DNA of 64,000 bases, taken from assembly GCF_007670255.1 (NCBI RefSeq), contig NZ_SZVS01000013.1, forward strand, positions 1 to 64,000, in the 5' to 3' direction. The notes below the pieces were generated by a model. That model had not been told where the DNA came from. It saw nothing but the letters and a program-made list of their open reading frames with translations, and did no database searches. Both the position numbers and the translations under genes were made by a program. The stretch's first letter is position 1. Each line of letters starts with the position of its first letter. Positions 43,628-51,493 of this stretch are shown here, in pieces. Source of the DNA: Paenarthrobacter nicotinovorans (GTDB lineage Bacteria > Actinomycetota > Actinomycetes > Actinomycetales > Micrococcaceae).

Positions 43628-45709
43628 ATGTCCAGGATTCTTGACGGGCCCCCACGGGCCATGGGTAGCGAACCGGCCTACGGACTCACACCGCGGCCGC
43701 CATCCTGGCCCCGCCTCGCGTTCCTCTCGGCGGCCGCCACTGTGGTGGTCGGGATCAGCCTCGTCCTGACCAAACAGGAGAACTGGGTCGCAGCCGCGAT
43801 GATCGCCGGTCTGCTGGTGACGGGTGTGGCTACGGCTATTGGTTTCCGGACCGACTCCAGGAGAGCCCTGGCCGACAGGTTCACCGAGGCGGTATGCCCC
43901 CGTCTGGGCAGCGCCCGCCCGATCCGTGACATGGTCAGGCTTTCAAGGTGGAAGGGCTGGTGGACGGGGGCACCGGAGCGGATCAGTTTGCGGTACGACA
44001 GCGCCATCAACCAGGACGACCCCCAGTGGCGCCAGCAGATCGCCGAGCTCACGAAGCTGAGGCTCGGGGGGACCTACCAGATGCACAAGGTCTCCATGGT
44101 CAAAGGACGGGTGCATTTGCGCCTGGTACCTGACGTTCCTGAGGCAGAGGAGTCGCTGATTCCGGAGGTTGTCGTCCGTGCCGAGGCTATCGTCCAGAAA
44201 GCCTTCAGTGCCGGGGCAAAGGCGAAAGTGGAGCTGGGCCCTGACGGATCCGTAGCACGGGTGGATGTCGCTTTCCAGATCGACAAGCGCTTCGCGAGGG
44301 AATTCAACCGGTACGACACCGACTCGACCGTCATGTCCATGCTTCCGGGCCGATGGCGCTCACGCTGGGATCTTGAATCTGACCAGGTTGTCTACGAGCT
44401 GCGAAAACCGCTCCCAGAGGCAGTGCCCCACCCGCCGATCACGGTCCTCCCCGGCAGCGCGATCGAGAACTACGACAAGGTCAGGGTTCCTTTTGCGATA
44501 GACGAAGACGGCAGGACGCACTTCTGGGAACCGGCAATCAACCCGCACTTCCTTGTGGTGGGCACATCCGGTTCAGGCAAGACCGTTTGCATGCACGGGA
44601 TCGTTGCAGAGTTCACGGCCCAGGGTTGGCCCGTCTGGGTTGTTGACGGCAAGGCAACCGAGTTCATCGGATTCAGGCGCTGGGAAAACGTGCAGCTGGT
44701 CGGAACTTACATTTCCGAGCAGGTCCGCGTGATCCACATGGTCCATACGAAGATGGAGGAGCGCATCAGGGCAATCACCGAGGAACGGGCAACGGAGGAC
44801 GACTTTGAACCTCTGCTTCTTGTGATCGATGAGTTCAAGGCGTTCAAGTTCCTGCTGACCATGCTCTACAAGAAGATTCGTGTGAAGGGCGATCCAACTG
44901 AGCCTGAGGCCCTGGGTCTGGTCTCGGATATTGCCTCCCGCGGCCGTAGCATCCGCATCCACCTTCTGCTTGGAACGCAACGGCCGGATGCAGCCTTCCT
45001 CACCGGCGAGATGCGGGACAACTTCGGCGCCAGGCTCTCCATGGGCAGGTTGAACCGCGAAGGTGCCCAAATGATGTGGGGCAACCCGCGGACCGGCGTC
45101 GCGCTGCCCAGGAAGGCCCGCGGCCGCGGCGTGACCAGCGATGAGAACAGTAACCCTGTCGAGGTCCAGGTTTACTGGACCCCGGATCCCAGGAAGGCCA
45201 CGGCGGAGAAGAAGCCCAAGGACTACGCCTTGCTGGAGACGTTGCGTCCGGAGAAGGTGACCCACCCGCGAATGCAGGTCATCGACCCGGAGGAACTTCC
45301 TGATTTGGACGGAGACAGCGAGACGATCCCCGTCACCTACCAGGACTGGGCGTCCGCCAGGATCACGGTATGGACGGGGGACCAGGCGGAGCGCCCGCGC
45401 TCTCTCGCGGCCCTCCCTGTTGCTGAGGCTGCAGCCGGCAGCGCAGACGAGGGAGAGTTCGTCGATTGGGAGATCGAATACGCGGATCTGGGGGACATAC
45501 CGGTGACCGACGTCGAGGACGGGGACCTGCTGTGCCTGGATGAAACCACCGATGTCTGGGTAGCCGTGGAAAGCGTCTTCACTGACCCGGAGGACGAATC
45601 GAACATCTGCGTCGACTGGCGCAGTGATGATGACGAAACGGGGAGTGAAAGCTTCCCGGATGACGCCATGGTGACGGTTCGCCGTGCCATCAACAACATG
45701 GGGGAATAG
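43628..45709 (+). CDS. FtsK/SpoIIIE-type DNA translocase (TraB-like coupling protein)
   Basis: 693 residues from ATG 43628, chosen because AAGGGAG lies eight bases upstream. There are two membrane segments at about 30-75. The FtsK/SpoIIIE motor has Walker A 'VVGTSGSGKTVCMHG' near 312, Walker B 'LLLVIDEF' near 397 and the family segment 'RSIRIHLLLGTQRPDAAFL' near 440. No gamma-type winged helix is obvious at the C-terminus, which is acidic. In actinobacterial plasmids such motors carry double-stranded DNA or act as coupling proteins for a secretion channel. It carries motif copy 9. Confidence 0.82.
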   Translation: MSRILDGPPRAMGSEPAYGLTPRPPSWPRLAFLSAAATVVVGISLVLTKQENWVAAAMIAGLLVTGVATAIGFRTDSRRALADRFTEAVCPRLGSARPIRDMVRLSRWKGWWTGAPERISLRYDSAINQDDPQWRQQIAELTKLRLGGTYQMHKVSMVKGRVHLRLVPDVPEAEESLIPEVVVRAEAIVQKAFSAGAKAKVELGPDGSVARVDVAFQIDKRFAREFNRYDTDSTVMSMLPGRWRSRWDLESDQVVYELRKPLPEAVPHPPITVLPGSAIENYDKVRVPFAIDEDGRTHFWEPAINPHFLVVGTSGSGKTVCMHGIVAEFTAQGWPVWVVDGKATEFIGFRRWENVQLVGTYISEQVRVIHMVHTKMEERIRAITEERATEDDFEPLLLVIDEFKAFKFLLTMLYKKIRVKGDPTEPEALGLVSDIASRGRSIRIHLLLGTQRPDAAFLTGEMRDNFGARLSMGRLNREGAQMMWGNPRTGVALPRKARGRGVTSDENSNPVEVQVYWTPDPRKATAEKKPKDYALLETLRPEKVTHPRMQVIDPEELPDLDGDSETIPVTYQDWASARITVWTGDQAERPRSLAALPVAEAAAGSADEGEFVDWEIEYADLGDIPVTDVEDGDLLCLDETTDVWVAVESVFTDPEDESNICVDWRSDDDETGSESFPDDAMVTVRRAINNMGE
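45490..45501 (+). repeat. dispersed motif copy 9 (GGGGGACATACC)
   Basis: Lies in the acidic tail of the translocase gene, in the sense orientation. It encodes Gly-Asp-Ile-Pro with the rare ATA codon, as in copy 3. Confidence 0.75.
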
Positions 45710-46044
45710 TGGCAGATTCAGCAATTACCGACGATGACCTCGATTGGATCTGGGGCGTACTGGCCGTGGTCCTGCTGATCGGTGGAGGTTTCGGGGCCGG
45801 TTTCCTGTCGAAGGCGTTTCCCGCCTTCCAGGCGTGGCTCCTGAACGCCGGCCTTCTGGTGTCAGGGGATTCGGTGGCCTGGGAACTGGCCGTTACTCCA
45901 TCGGGGATCCCCGCTGGATTGGATGTGGCCCGGATCGCCGTCCTGGTCGCGATTGCCGCCCTGGCGATTATGACGCTGCTGTGGTGGATTCATTCGCGCA
46001 GCGTTGCTCCTGCCCGGCGGGGAGGGGACCGCCAAGCCCGGTAA
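45709..46044 (+). CDS. two-helix membrane protein following the translocase
   Basis: 111 residues from GTG 45709, which overlaps the translocase stop. Hydrophobic segments at about 15-35 and 70-92 with a basic tail. Translational coupling suggests that it works with the translocase at the membrane, for example as a spread-type or docking protein. No family recognised. Confidence 0.55.
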   Translation: MADSAITDDDLDWIWGVLAVVLLIGGGFGAGFLSKAFPAFQAWLLNAGLLVSGDSVAWELAVTPSGIPAGLDVARIAVLVAIAALAIMTLLWWIHSRSVAPARRGGDRQAR

Positions 46045-46057
46045 AGGGAGGCCTTAG

Positions 46058-46094
46058 GACAGTCATACCGCCCGACAGGGGCGGCATGACTGTC
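46058..46094. terminator. hairpin after the translocase operon
   Basis: GACAGTCATACCGCC pairs with GGCGGCATGACTGTC (14 of 15) around a seven-base loop, 14 bases after the membrane-protein stop. It lacks a T run, which is common for high-GC actinobacterial terminators. Confidence 0.6.
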
Positions 46095-46137
46095 TAACGG
46101 GGGTAGGGAAATTGCTTTGACGGGTGACTGTCGAGCT

Positions 46138-46172
46138 ATTAAATTAATCAAAGTCACGTTGATTAATTTAAT
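46138..46172. promoter_or_regulatory. perfect 14-base inverted repeat, XRE auto-operator
   Basis: ATTAAATTAATCAA and TTGATTAATTTAAT face each other across a seven-base spacer, ending 13 bases before the XRE start codon and touching its ribosome site (AGGAGGGGG). An AT-only dyad in GC-rich DNA directly at an XRE gene is best read as its own operator. The half-site TTGATTAAT recurs at 11187 and 32485. Confidence 0.7.
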
Positions 46173-46185
46173 AGGAGGGGGCGTC

Positions 46186-46542
46186 ATGCTCACGCAGAAC
46201 GAAGGCTTGCCGGCCACGGGGCCCATTACCGGAAACCAGCTAAGGGACTACCGGCTTCGCCATGGATTGCTCCAGGCGGACATTGCCGACCGCACCGAAA
46301 CCACGCCCCGGACCGTCAGCGGGTGGGAGCGGCGGGGGGATGACCCCTTGCCGGTCGGGGCGTTGAAGAAACTCCGCGCTGCCGCTTCCGCTTCCGGCCA
46401 CGCGTCCCGTGCCGCCCAGGCAGCCAGGCTGTTGGATCGTGCAAGCGATGGAGACAGCGAGCTGGAAGTCATTAGCCGCTCCCTGCGTGCCATTGGTCTG
46501 CTGCTTCTTGGGCGTGAGGAATCCCGTCATGGCGATCGTTGA
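46186..46542 (+). CDS. XRE-family repressor
   Basis: 118 residues from ATG 46186 with AGGAGGGG upstream. Residues ~18-60 are a Cro/C1 helix-turn-helix ('LRHGLLQADIADRTETTPRTVSGWE'). The C-terminal half is helical and may dimerise. The perfect inverted repeat overlapping its translation start points to autoregulation, and the shared half-sites suggest that it also controls parA and the gene at 10878-11147. It overlaps the next gene by 14 bases. Confidence 0.7.
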   Translation: MLTQNEGLPATGPITGNQLRDYRLRHGLLQADIADRTETTPRTVSGWERRGDDPLPVGALKKLRAAASASGHASRAAQAARLLDRASDGDSELEVISRSLRAIGLLLLGREESRHGDR

Positions 46543-46825
46543 GCGGCATAGAATGGGGCAGCAGCCAGCCGCCGGCCGATTGATCAACGTGACAATTGCT
46601 CTCTCCTTGGTACGTCCCCTTCGGGGGGCTGTACGGTGGCGGTTGGTTGCGCCATCGACGGCGGCTAGGGATCACTGGCAGATCTTTTTCGCCTGGTCCA
46701 TGCTTCCCCTGGCGGGGTGGTTGGCGTCGGACTTTCGCGTGATCAACGGACGCCACCTCCTGGCATCGATCCTGCTGGCTGTCTGGGTTGTCCTTCTGCG
46801 GCGCCGGCGCTGCGGCCAGGAGTAA
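46529..46825 (+). CDS. small membrane protein coupled to the repressor
   Basis: 98 residues from ATG 46529 with GAGGAA upstream, overlapping the repressor gene. Two hydrophobic stretches near 50-66 and 76-92 precede a basic end (RRRRCGQE). It could be a signal sensor for the repressor, by gene order only. A strong terminator follows within 10 bases. Confidence 0.5.
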   Translation: MAIVERHRMGQQPAAGRLINVTIALSLVRPLRGAVRWRLVAPSTAARDHWQIFFAWSMLPLAGWLASDFRVINGRHLLASILLAVWVVLLRRRRCGQE

Positions 46826-46830
46826 CTTCA

Positions 46831-46880
46831 AACACGAAGGGGTCCGCGGGCATATGCCTGCGGACCCCTTCGTGTTCCCT
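46831..46880. terminator. strong bidirectional hairpin terminator
   Basis: AACACGAAGGGGTCCGC pairs perfectly with GCGGACCCCTTCGTGTT (17 bases) around a 12-base loop that is itself partly self-complementary, then CCCTTTT. It lies between the convergent genes ending at 46825 (plus) and 46893 (minus). Confidence 0.88.
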
Positions 46881-46892
46881 TTTGGGGTCTCG

Positions 46893-47561
46893 TCACCCGA
46901 GCAAGGCTCCGGCCGCAGTTGGTGTTGCCATCGCCAACGTCCCGTCGAGCTGCTCCAGGCCGCAACGCCGGTAGAGCGGAACCAGGGCTTCGGCTTCCGC
47001 GGTGCAGCCGAGCCTTGAATCCCGGGGGATACCGGTGGACATGACCCAGAGCAGCAGCTGCAGTCCGCTGCCGGCGGGGGCGGTCAGCCTCCGGGACAGG
47101 TGGGTGAAGATCCACATGGGCTCAGAGGATGACGCCAGCTCGGTCGTGAGCCTGCGTGCGGCCTGGCGTGCGCCCGGTCTCATCGACCGGGTGGCCGGCG
47201 GGGCGAAGGCCAGAAGGGGAATCAACATTGCGAGCGAGGCTGCAGCGAACGTCCTGGTCAGCAGTGCCGTTGCGACAAACGCGAGGAGCATTTGGGCCGC
47301 AACGACCACTGCGGAGCACAGGGCAGAGAGCCTGCCGCCGTCAAGGGATTGGCTGATTGAGACGAGGCTGCGGCGGCCATCAGTGAAGGCTCGGCCGACG
47401 ATGGTATGTCCCGCCACGAGAGCGAGGTGCGCAGGCCATTCCAGGACTGCGTGCAACTTCCGGTCGCGACCGTCTTTTCTGGTGAAGGCGAGGGCAGCGG
47501 TCCAGGACAAGGGGACGATGTCGGCGATGCCGGCAAGTCGTGGCGTTTGCATGTGGTCCAT
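46893..47561 (-). CDS. membrane protein with acetyltransferase-like tail, unknown
   Basis: 222 residues from 47561; a second ATG at 47552 is equally possible. The middle (about 75-125) holds two hydrophobic segments. The C-terminal ~70 residues ('HLSRRLTAPAGSGLQLLLWVM', then 'EAEALVPLYRRCGLEQLDGTLAM') resemble the last part of a GNAT acetyltransferase, where 'LYRRCGL' would be the substrate helix, but the acetyl-CoA loop is not clear. It carries motif copy 10. Confidence 0.4.
   Translation of the reverse strand: MDHMQTPRLAGIADIVPLSWTAALAFTRKDGRDRKLHAVLEWPAHLALVAGHTIVGRAFTDGRRSLVSISQSLDGGRLSALCSAVVVAAQMLLAFVATALLTRTFAAASLAMLIPLLAFAPPATRSMRPGARQAARRLTTELASSSEPMWIFTHLSRRLTAPAGSGLQLLLWVMSTGIPRDSRLGCTAEAEALVPLYRRCGLEQLDGTLAMATPTAAGALLG
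47403..47413 (-). repeat. dispersed motif copy 10 (CGGGACATACC on minus)
   Basis: Lies in the membrane-protein gene, in the sense orientation. It encodes Gly-His-Thr, a third reading frame for the motif. The only copy with C at the first flanking position. Confidence 0.75.
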
Positions 47562-47616
47562 TCTTCAACGGTTGCAACAAGAGCTGGCTGAATTGCGAAG
47601 TTACCTCTCGGCCCCG

Positions 47617-47913
47617 CTAGGAATGGGGACGGCCGAAAATGGTGTCCCGGAACTGCTCCGCTTTTCGCGAGACTTGCGCAGATGCGGCAGGTAGCTGGCG
47701 AATCGCGCGGCGCTGGAGTGCTTGGGCTGCGGCGGCTGCGGCGTCTGCCGTGCTGGAGAATCCTCTGCCTTCTTCCAAGGACGTCCATCCTGTAGACGAT
47801 TCCTGCTGCAGGGTGAAGCGGTAGCTGGGGTCGTTGTCCCAGGGGCTCCTGTCGGGCGTTCCCCACTCGGCTTCGATGCTGAGGCGAAGCGTTGGAGCGG
47901 CGTGAGTGCACAC
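47617..47913 (-). CDS. small protein, unknown
   Basis: 98 residues from GTG 47913, nine bases after a 25-codon frame. Ala-rich helix near 55-75 ('TADAAAAAAQALQRR'), otherwise featureless. It belongs to a run of small minus-strand plasmid genes (46.9-51.0 kb). No motif recognised; the start is uncertain because no ribosome site is visible. Confidence 0.4.
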   Translation of the reverse strand: MCTHAAPTLRLSIEAEWGTPDRSPWDNDPSYRFTLQQESSTGWTSLEEGRGFSSTADAAAAAAQALQRRAIRQLPAASAQVSRKAEQFRDTIFGRPHS

Positions 47914-47922
47914 GGCGGACGC

Positions 47923-48000
47923 CTAGATTTCCGTTGGCTGGATGTCGAGCATCAGGAGTTCGATGCGGGTTCCTGCTGTGATGTGGTCGGTGGTTTTCAT
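47923..48000 (-). CDS. possible 25-residue peptide
   Basis: ATG 48000 opens 25 codons ending at 47923 with AAAAGGA placed ten bases upstream. High G/C at third positions and a good ribosome site favour translation. It may be a leader coupled to the 98-residue gene that follows. Confidence 0.35.
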   Translation of the reverse strand: MKTTDHITAGTRIELLMLDIQPTEI

Positions 48001-48025
48001 GTGTTTGGTCCTTTTGGTGTTGTGT

Positions 48026-48241
48026 TCAAGCTGCGGAGCGTTGGACTCCTTTGACAGGCTCGAGCAGCTCATCGGTGAGAACCTCGGCCGTGATGTACAG
48101 GGGCGCTCCTGGTTCGACTTGCCGCAGGGCTGCTGCGATGGTGCCGTGCAGCCACTCCCATGTGATGGCGGGGCCGTCCGGGATGGCCTGCGGGCTGCTG
48201 TTGCCGGCAGGTGTCGTTTGCGTGACTGGAATGGGTTCCAT
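48026..48241 (-). CDS. small protein, unknown
   Basis: 71 residues from ATG 48241 with AGGAAG upstream. A 'WEWLHGTIAAALRQV' helix and 'LYITAEVLTDELLEPV' are the only features. It follows the 179-residue gene by six bases and is probably co-transcribed. Confidence 0.45.
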   Translation of the reverse strand: MEPIPVTQTTPAGNSSPQAIPDGPAITWEWLHGTIAAALRQVEPGAPLYITAEVLTDELLEPVKGVQRSAA

Positions 48242-48247
48242 TACTTC

Positions 48248-48787
48248 CTACTTTCGGCGTCCGAAGATGTTGTCCTGAAGTTCCTGCCAGCGGCTGGCGG
48301 GGATGGTGGGGTCGTCTTCCAGGCGGAGTGTTAGCAGTGCCAGGAGCGCGGAGAAACTGATGTGTTCGAGGGCCGTGGCGTTTTCGAGTTTGTGGAGGGT
48401 GACGGTGAATGTCCGGAAGTACAGGCTGGCCCAGACGGTGCCGCCGTCGCCTTTGAGCAGCTTCGCGACGGTATCGCCGAGGCCGAGCTTGAGTGCCTGG
48501 GTGATGTTGCCTTCGGCGCACTGGGCTTCTGCTACGTTCGAGGCCGCGGCTTGGGCTCCGGATGTGATCAGGTCTGCCAGCAGGTCGGGTGCAACCTGGC
48601 ACGATTCCGTGGCACGGACTTGGTTGGTGGTGGCCCGTACGAGGCGGACTTCCGGTGCCATGCGGCCAATGACCACGTCATGGCCAGCTTTGGCGGAGCG
48701 GATGTATCCCTCCAGGTTTCGACGGAAGGCCTTCGGGGGAATGATGGCCGGTGCGGTTTTGGGGTCGTTGGCTGGGATGGCGGTCAT
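48248..48787 (-). CDS. plasmid protein, unknown
   Basis: 179 residues, overlapping the upstream gene by ATGA. The N-terminal ~50 residues ('FRRNLEGYIRSAKAGHDVVIG') read like the start of a Phd/YefM-type antitoxin (a helix followed by 'xVVIGR' strand), but the remaining 120 residues are longer than such antitoxins and are helical. Assignment is left open. Confidence 0.45.
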   Translation of the reverse strand: MTAIPANDPKTAPAIIPPKAFRRNLEGYIRSAKAGHDVVIGRMAPEVRLVRATTNQVRATESCQVAPDLLADLITSGAQAAASNVAEAQCAEGNITQALKLGLGDTVAKLLKGDGGTVWASLYFRTFTVTLHKLENATALEHISFSALLALLTLRLEDDPTIPASRWQELQDNIFGRRK

Positions 48788-49008
48788 GCTGTCGGAACCT
48801 CCTGATAGGTGATGGTGATCCTGTCCCCGTTCTTGGCGGTGAAGCTAAGGCTCATGCCTTTGCGGACGAACTTCGTGCCCGTCGTCCGGAATCGGGCCAT
48901 GCGCTGCTTGATGGCCTGCTCCGGCGTCAGGAAACGGTCGTAATGAACGCAGGCTGATTCGGTCGTCATGGTCGCCATGTGCTTTGCCCCGCTAATCCTG
49001 GTGTTCAT
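48784..49008 (-). CDS. small protein, unknown
   Basis: 74 residues from ATG 49008, chosen for AGGAAGGAAC upstream. Contains 'FLTPEQAIKQRMARFR', a short basic amphipathic helix, and a strand-rich end. It overlaps both neighbours (14 bases and 4 bases), so it belongs to the same operon. Confidence 0.5.
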   Translation of the reverse strand: MNTRISGAKHMATMTTESACVHYDRFLTPEQAIKQRMARFRTTGTKFVRKGMSLSFTAKNGDRITITYQEVPTA

Positions 49009-49704
49009 AAGTGTTCCTTCCTGGTTGGGTGCAGTTGCTGAGGATCTGATGGGCCGTGGCTTGTTCACCTGCTGTCATCCAGAGCCCGTATTTCGATTTG
49101 ATGTGCACGGTGTTGGCCGCGTAGGTGCATCTGAATGCCGTGTTCGGCGGCAGCCATGTGGCGAGATCTCCAGCGCCTTTCTGGCTGTTGGCCGGGCCAT
49201 CAGCAGCAAGAAGGTTCTCGGGATCATTTGCAAAGCTCCGGCGCTTGTCCGCATCCCATTCCTGGGCACCCTTTTGCCAGGCGTCGGCCAGGGCCACGAT
49301 GTGGTCAATTTCGACGGCATCGGATTTCGGGCCTCGCCGAAACTCAATGTCCCGCCCGGTGTACGGGTCTGTCAGCGTTCCGGCAGTCACGACGCACTCG
49401 CTTGTGCCGGGCTTGAAGGTCAGGCTTTGAGGTCGCGGCGCAGGATGTCATTGCGGGTGTCGCACCCGTTCCGATCGACGTCGGCCCAGCGGGGGCCGAA
49501 CTGTTCCCGGCTGTAGCCGGCCTTGGGTGCCCTGCCTTTGATCGGGATGGACTGTAAGTCAGTCAGTGCCGCTTTGCCGGCCTTCCCGGGCGCCGGAGCC
49601 TCCCCGGCAAGCTCCTGGCTCATGACGCTGCAGCCGCCGGCCGGGATCAGGGTGAGGCAGGCCACGAGGGCGAACAGGAGCGGGCGGAACGTACGGGTGC
49701 TCAT
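48992..49704 (-). pseudogene. secreted HNH (DUF1524-like) nuclease, split by a one-base frameshift
   Basis: The first part (ATG 49704, lipoprotein-type signal with 'IPAGGC', then 'YSREQFGPRWADVDRNGCDTR') stops at TGA near 49420. The second part (from about 49425 in another frame: LTFKPGTSECVV..., 'VEIDHIVALADAWQKGA', 'FANDPENLLA') continues the same family to 48992. Joined, the two give a ~236-residue surface nuclease with the catalytic His in 'EIDHIVAL'. One base is missing near 49421-49428. It may be a decayed gene or a sequence error. Confidence 0.75.
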
Positions 49705-49859
49705 GGTGCCGGAAGTTCAATGCTCTCAGCGACCATCGATTCGGCCGTGTCCCAGATGTCCTCGATTTCCCGCGTGCTCAGATCTGGGCTCACGCCCAGG
49801 GTCTGGGCCGCGTCCTCGATAAGCGGGGCCAGATCAGCGGTCGTATCGTGGCGTTTCAT
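49701..49859 (-). CDS. 52-residue acidic protein
   Basis: ATG 49859 to TGA 49701, overlapping the nuclease start by ATGA at one end and the preceding gene's stop at the other. The acidic sequence includes 'LAPLIEDAAQTLGVSPDLST' and 'EIEDIWDTAESMV'. The coupling on both sides supports translation. Unknown function. Confidence 0.55.
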   Translation of the reverse strand: MKRHDTTADLAPLIEDAAQTLGVSPDLSTREIEDIWDTAESMVAESIELPAP

Positions 49860-50170
49860 GCGGCGTTCTCCGTCCTGGGCAGCTGCGGGCCAAGCCCATG
49901 CCCGGCCAGGTCTCTGATCAGGTGGTGATAGCCCGCAATGGCGAGTTCCGGCAACTGGCGAAAGGCCTCCATTGTGGTGCGCGGGTGGTCTACGTTGTAG
50001 AGACTGAGCAGCGTTTGGTCTTCCTCGGCGTCGCTTAGCGGCCGGTAAGGTCCTAGGCAGTCGTGTTCAAGGGCGGAGGCGTAGCGCTTGAGATGCTCGG
50101 GGTTCGGCCCCGTTGAGGCTTTCACCCATATCTGGCATGCGGCTTCGGTGCTGATTTGTGCGGTGTACAT
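49856..50170 (-). CDS. small protein, unknown
   Basis: 104 residues from ATG 50170 with GGAGGAGC upstream; the frame is open further upstream but coding there is doubtful. Helical, with 'RYASALEHDCLGPYRPLSDA' and 'FRQLPELAIAGYHHLIRDL'. It overlaps the 52-residue gene by four bases. No motif recognised. Confidence 0.5.
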   Translation of the reverse strand: MYTAQISTEAACQIWVKASTGPNPEHLKRYASALEHDCLGPYRPLSDAEEDQTLLSLYNVDHPRTTMEAFRQLPELAIAGYHHLIRDLAGHGLGPQLPRTENAA

Positions 50171-50178
50171 TGCTCCTC

Positions 50179-50611
50179 CTAGTTCCTTTGCCCTGTATGA
50201 GTACGGTCTTTTTGCTTGGAGTCGGACAGCGTCCGAAGAATGTTTTCGACGATTTCGGACGGCGTGAGGTGGAGGGCTCTGGGCTCGGAGTGTGGGCCGG
50301 GGCAGTTCAAGGCCCATGAAAGACCGGTTGAAGTGTCGATCAGCATGATTGGCCCGGCCGGCGCCTGGGAGCTGATATCCAGGCTGAGTGTCCCTGAGGA
50401 GACGTCGCAGTCGGATCATCGATGCGCGTGCGACCGGAAGGGCTGACACGGAGACCTGGAGGCCTTGTCTGGCTGCCGCACGCTCAAGCAAGTCGGCTAT
50501 GTGTGCCCCTGCCGGCGACGGGCGGGGTGCTGCGCTGGCAACCGGGGTCGGCCGCCGGCGCATGCGCGTTGATGAGCTTCCGTCGTTTCTGTTGCGATTC
50601 AGCGGTGTCAT
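50179..50611 (-). pseudogene. unknown plasmid gene, probably frameshifted
   Basis: ATG 50611 (GGAG upstream) opens a basic Pro/Arg-rich frame to about residue 65 ('ADLLERAAARQGLQVSVSAL'). From about 50415 a different frame becomes protein-like ('GTLSLDISSQAPAGPIMLID', then 'LTPSEIVENILRTLSDSK') and ends at TAG 50179, nine bases before the next gene. A single-base change near 50413-50420 would join them. Family unknown, so this reading is tentative. Confidence 0.4.
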
Positions 50612-50636
50612 GACGGCTCCTGCAGATCCTTCTTGC

Positions 50637-51026
50637 TCAGCTGTTCTGGGTTGAGACATTGCAGCCCAGGAGCCTGGCCTTCCTGGCGGCCATCGCTAGG
50701 CGTCGTTCGTGCTGTTCCCTGGTGAATGGGCGGTTGTGCCGCTGGCGGTAGATGTTGGCCCAGCGGACCCGCCGCTCTCCCGCCTCCGTCCGCCACTCCC
50801 AGGGCACTGTGTAGGAGCCGTCAGCCAGGATGATCGGGCCGAAGGGCCGGCCGGCGGACAGTCGTGTGCCAGCGATGCGGGTGGTTGCCTGGTCGACCAG
50901 GTGCGCGAAGGCCGCGTGCAGGCGCCGATACTCCGATGGATTTGCCCGCATGGCCGCTGCCAGGATCAGTGGCTCGAAGACGTACCCTTCGGCGTTGATC
51001 CTCGCGGCTTCATCCAAATGCTTCAT
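50637..51026 (-). CDS. plasmid protein, unknown
   Basis: 129 residues from ATG 51026 with GGGGGAAA upstream. Basic and helical C-terminal half ('REQHERRLAMAARKARLLG'), a WEWRTEAGERRVRW segment near 80, no catalytic motif. It is the first gene of the minus-strand run, read out from a shared promoter region with the plus-strand gene at 51126. Confidence 0.5.
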   Translation of the reverse strand: MKHLDEAARINAEGYVFEPLILAAAMRANPSEYRRLHAAFAHLVDQATTRIAGTRLSAGRPFGPIILADGSYTVPWEWRTEAGERRVRWANIYRQRHNRPFTREQHERRLAMAARKARLLGCNVSTQNS

Positions 51027-51050
51027 GGTTTCCCCCTGATTGTTTCGTTC

Positions 51051-51101
51051 TTCAATGCTAGGACTACTTGCATTGAATATGCAATAGCACCTAGCATTGA
51101 A
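51051..51101. promoter_or_regulatory. concentric inverted repeats between divergent genes
   Basis: TTCAATGCTAGG (51051-51062) and CCTAGCATTGAA (51090-51101) are a perfect 12-base inverted repeat. TTGCAT (51068-51073) and ATGCAA (51079-51084) form a second one with exactly the same centre (51076). The direct repeat GCATTGAAT also occurs twice. It lies midway between the divergent genes at 51026 and 51126, so one regulator could control both. Confidence 0.7.
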
Positions 51102-51125
51102 TCATGCTGGAGGAAAGGAAGAGTC

Positions 51126-51467
51126 ATGAAGACCTTGAATGAACGGATCGACGAACTGACTGGACTGCCGGGATTCGACTTGGAGGAGTTTCTCGGGTTC
51201 ACGGAGGTTTCGCCTCTGACTCCCCGCGAGGAAAAGCCGCAGCACTTCCTCAGGAAGGCCGTTGACCATCAGCTCGCCGCCGAGGGGTTGGCCCACGAGG
51301 CTGGCCTGCGCCTGGAGGACGTCGATGCAGATGATGACGCGCTCCTGATCGAGTCGCTGCTGGCCGGGGCAAGAATCCGACTGTCTGCCTCCGAGTACTG
51401 CCGGGGCATGGCGCGCGTGCATGAGCAGCTGCTTCGACACCACCGATCCACCACATCCTGCCGCTGA
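51126..51467 (+). CDS. small acidic protein, unknown
   Basis: 113 residues from ATG 51126 with GGAGGAAAGG upstream. Acidic N-terminus ('LNERIDELTGLPGFDLEEFL') and a helical C-terminus ('AGARIRLSASEYCRGMARVHEQLL'). First gene of a plus-strand run to 53.1 kb, with the concentric palindrome as its promoter region. Function unknown. Confidence 0.55.
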   Translation: MKTLNERIDELTGLPGFDLEEFLGFTEVSPLTPREEKPQHFLRKAVDHQLAAEGLAHEAGLRLEDVDADDDALLIESLLAGARIRLSASEYCRGMARVHEQLLRHHRSTTSCR

Positions 51468-51493
51468 ACAGCAGCCCTCACCCAGGAGGAATC

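Noticed and set aside
46058..46094. Hairpin as an attachment or operator site
   Set aside because: Its position 14 bases after an operon end and its near-perfect stem fit a GC-rich terminator better; no second copy exists in the window.
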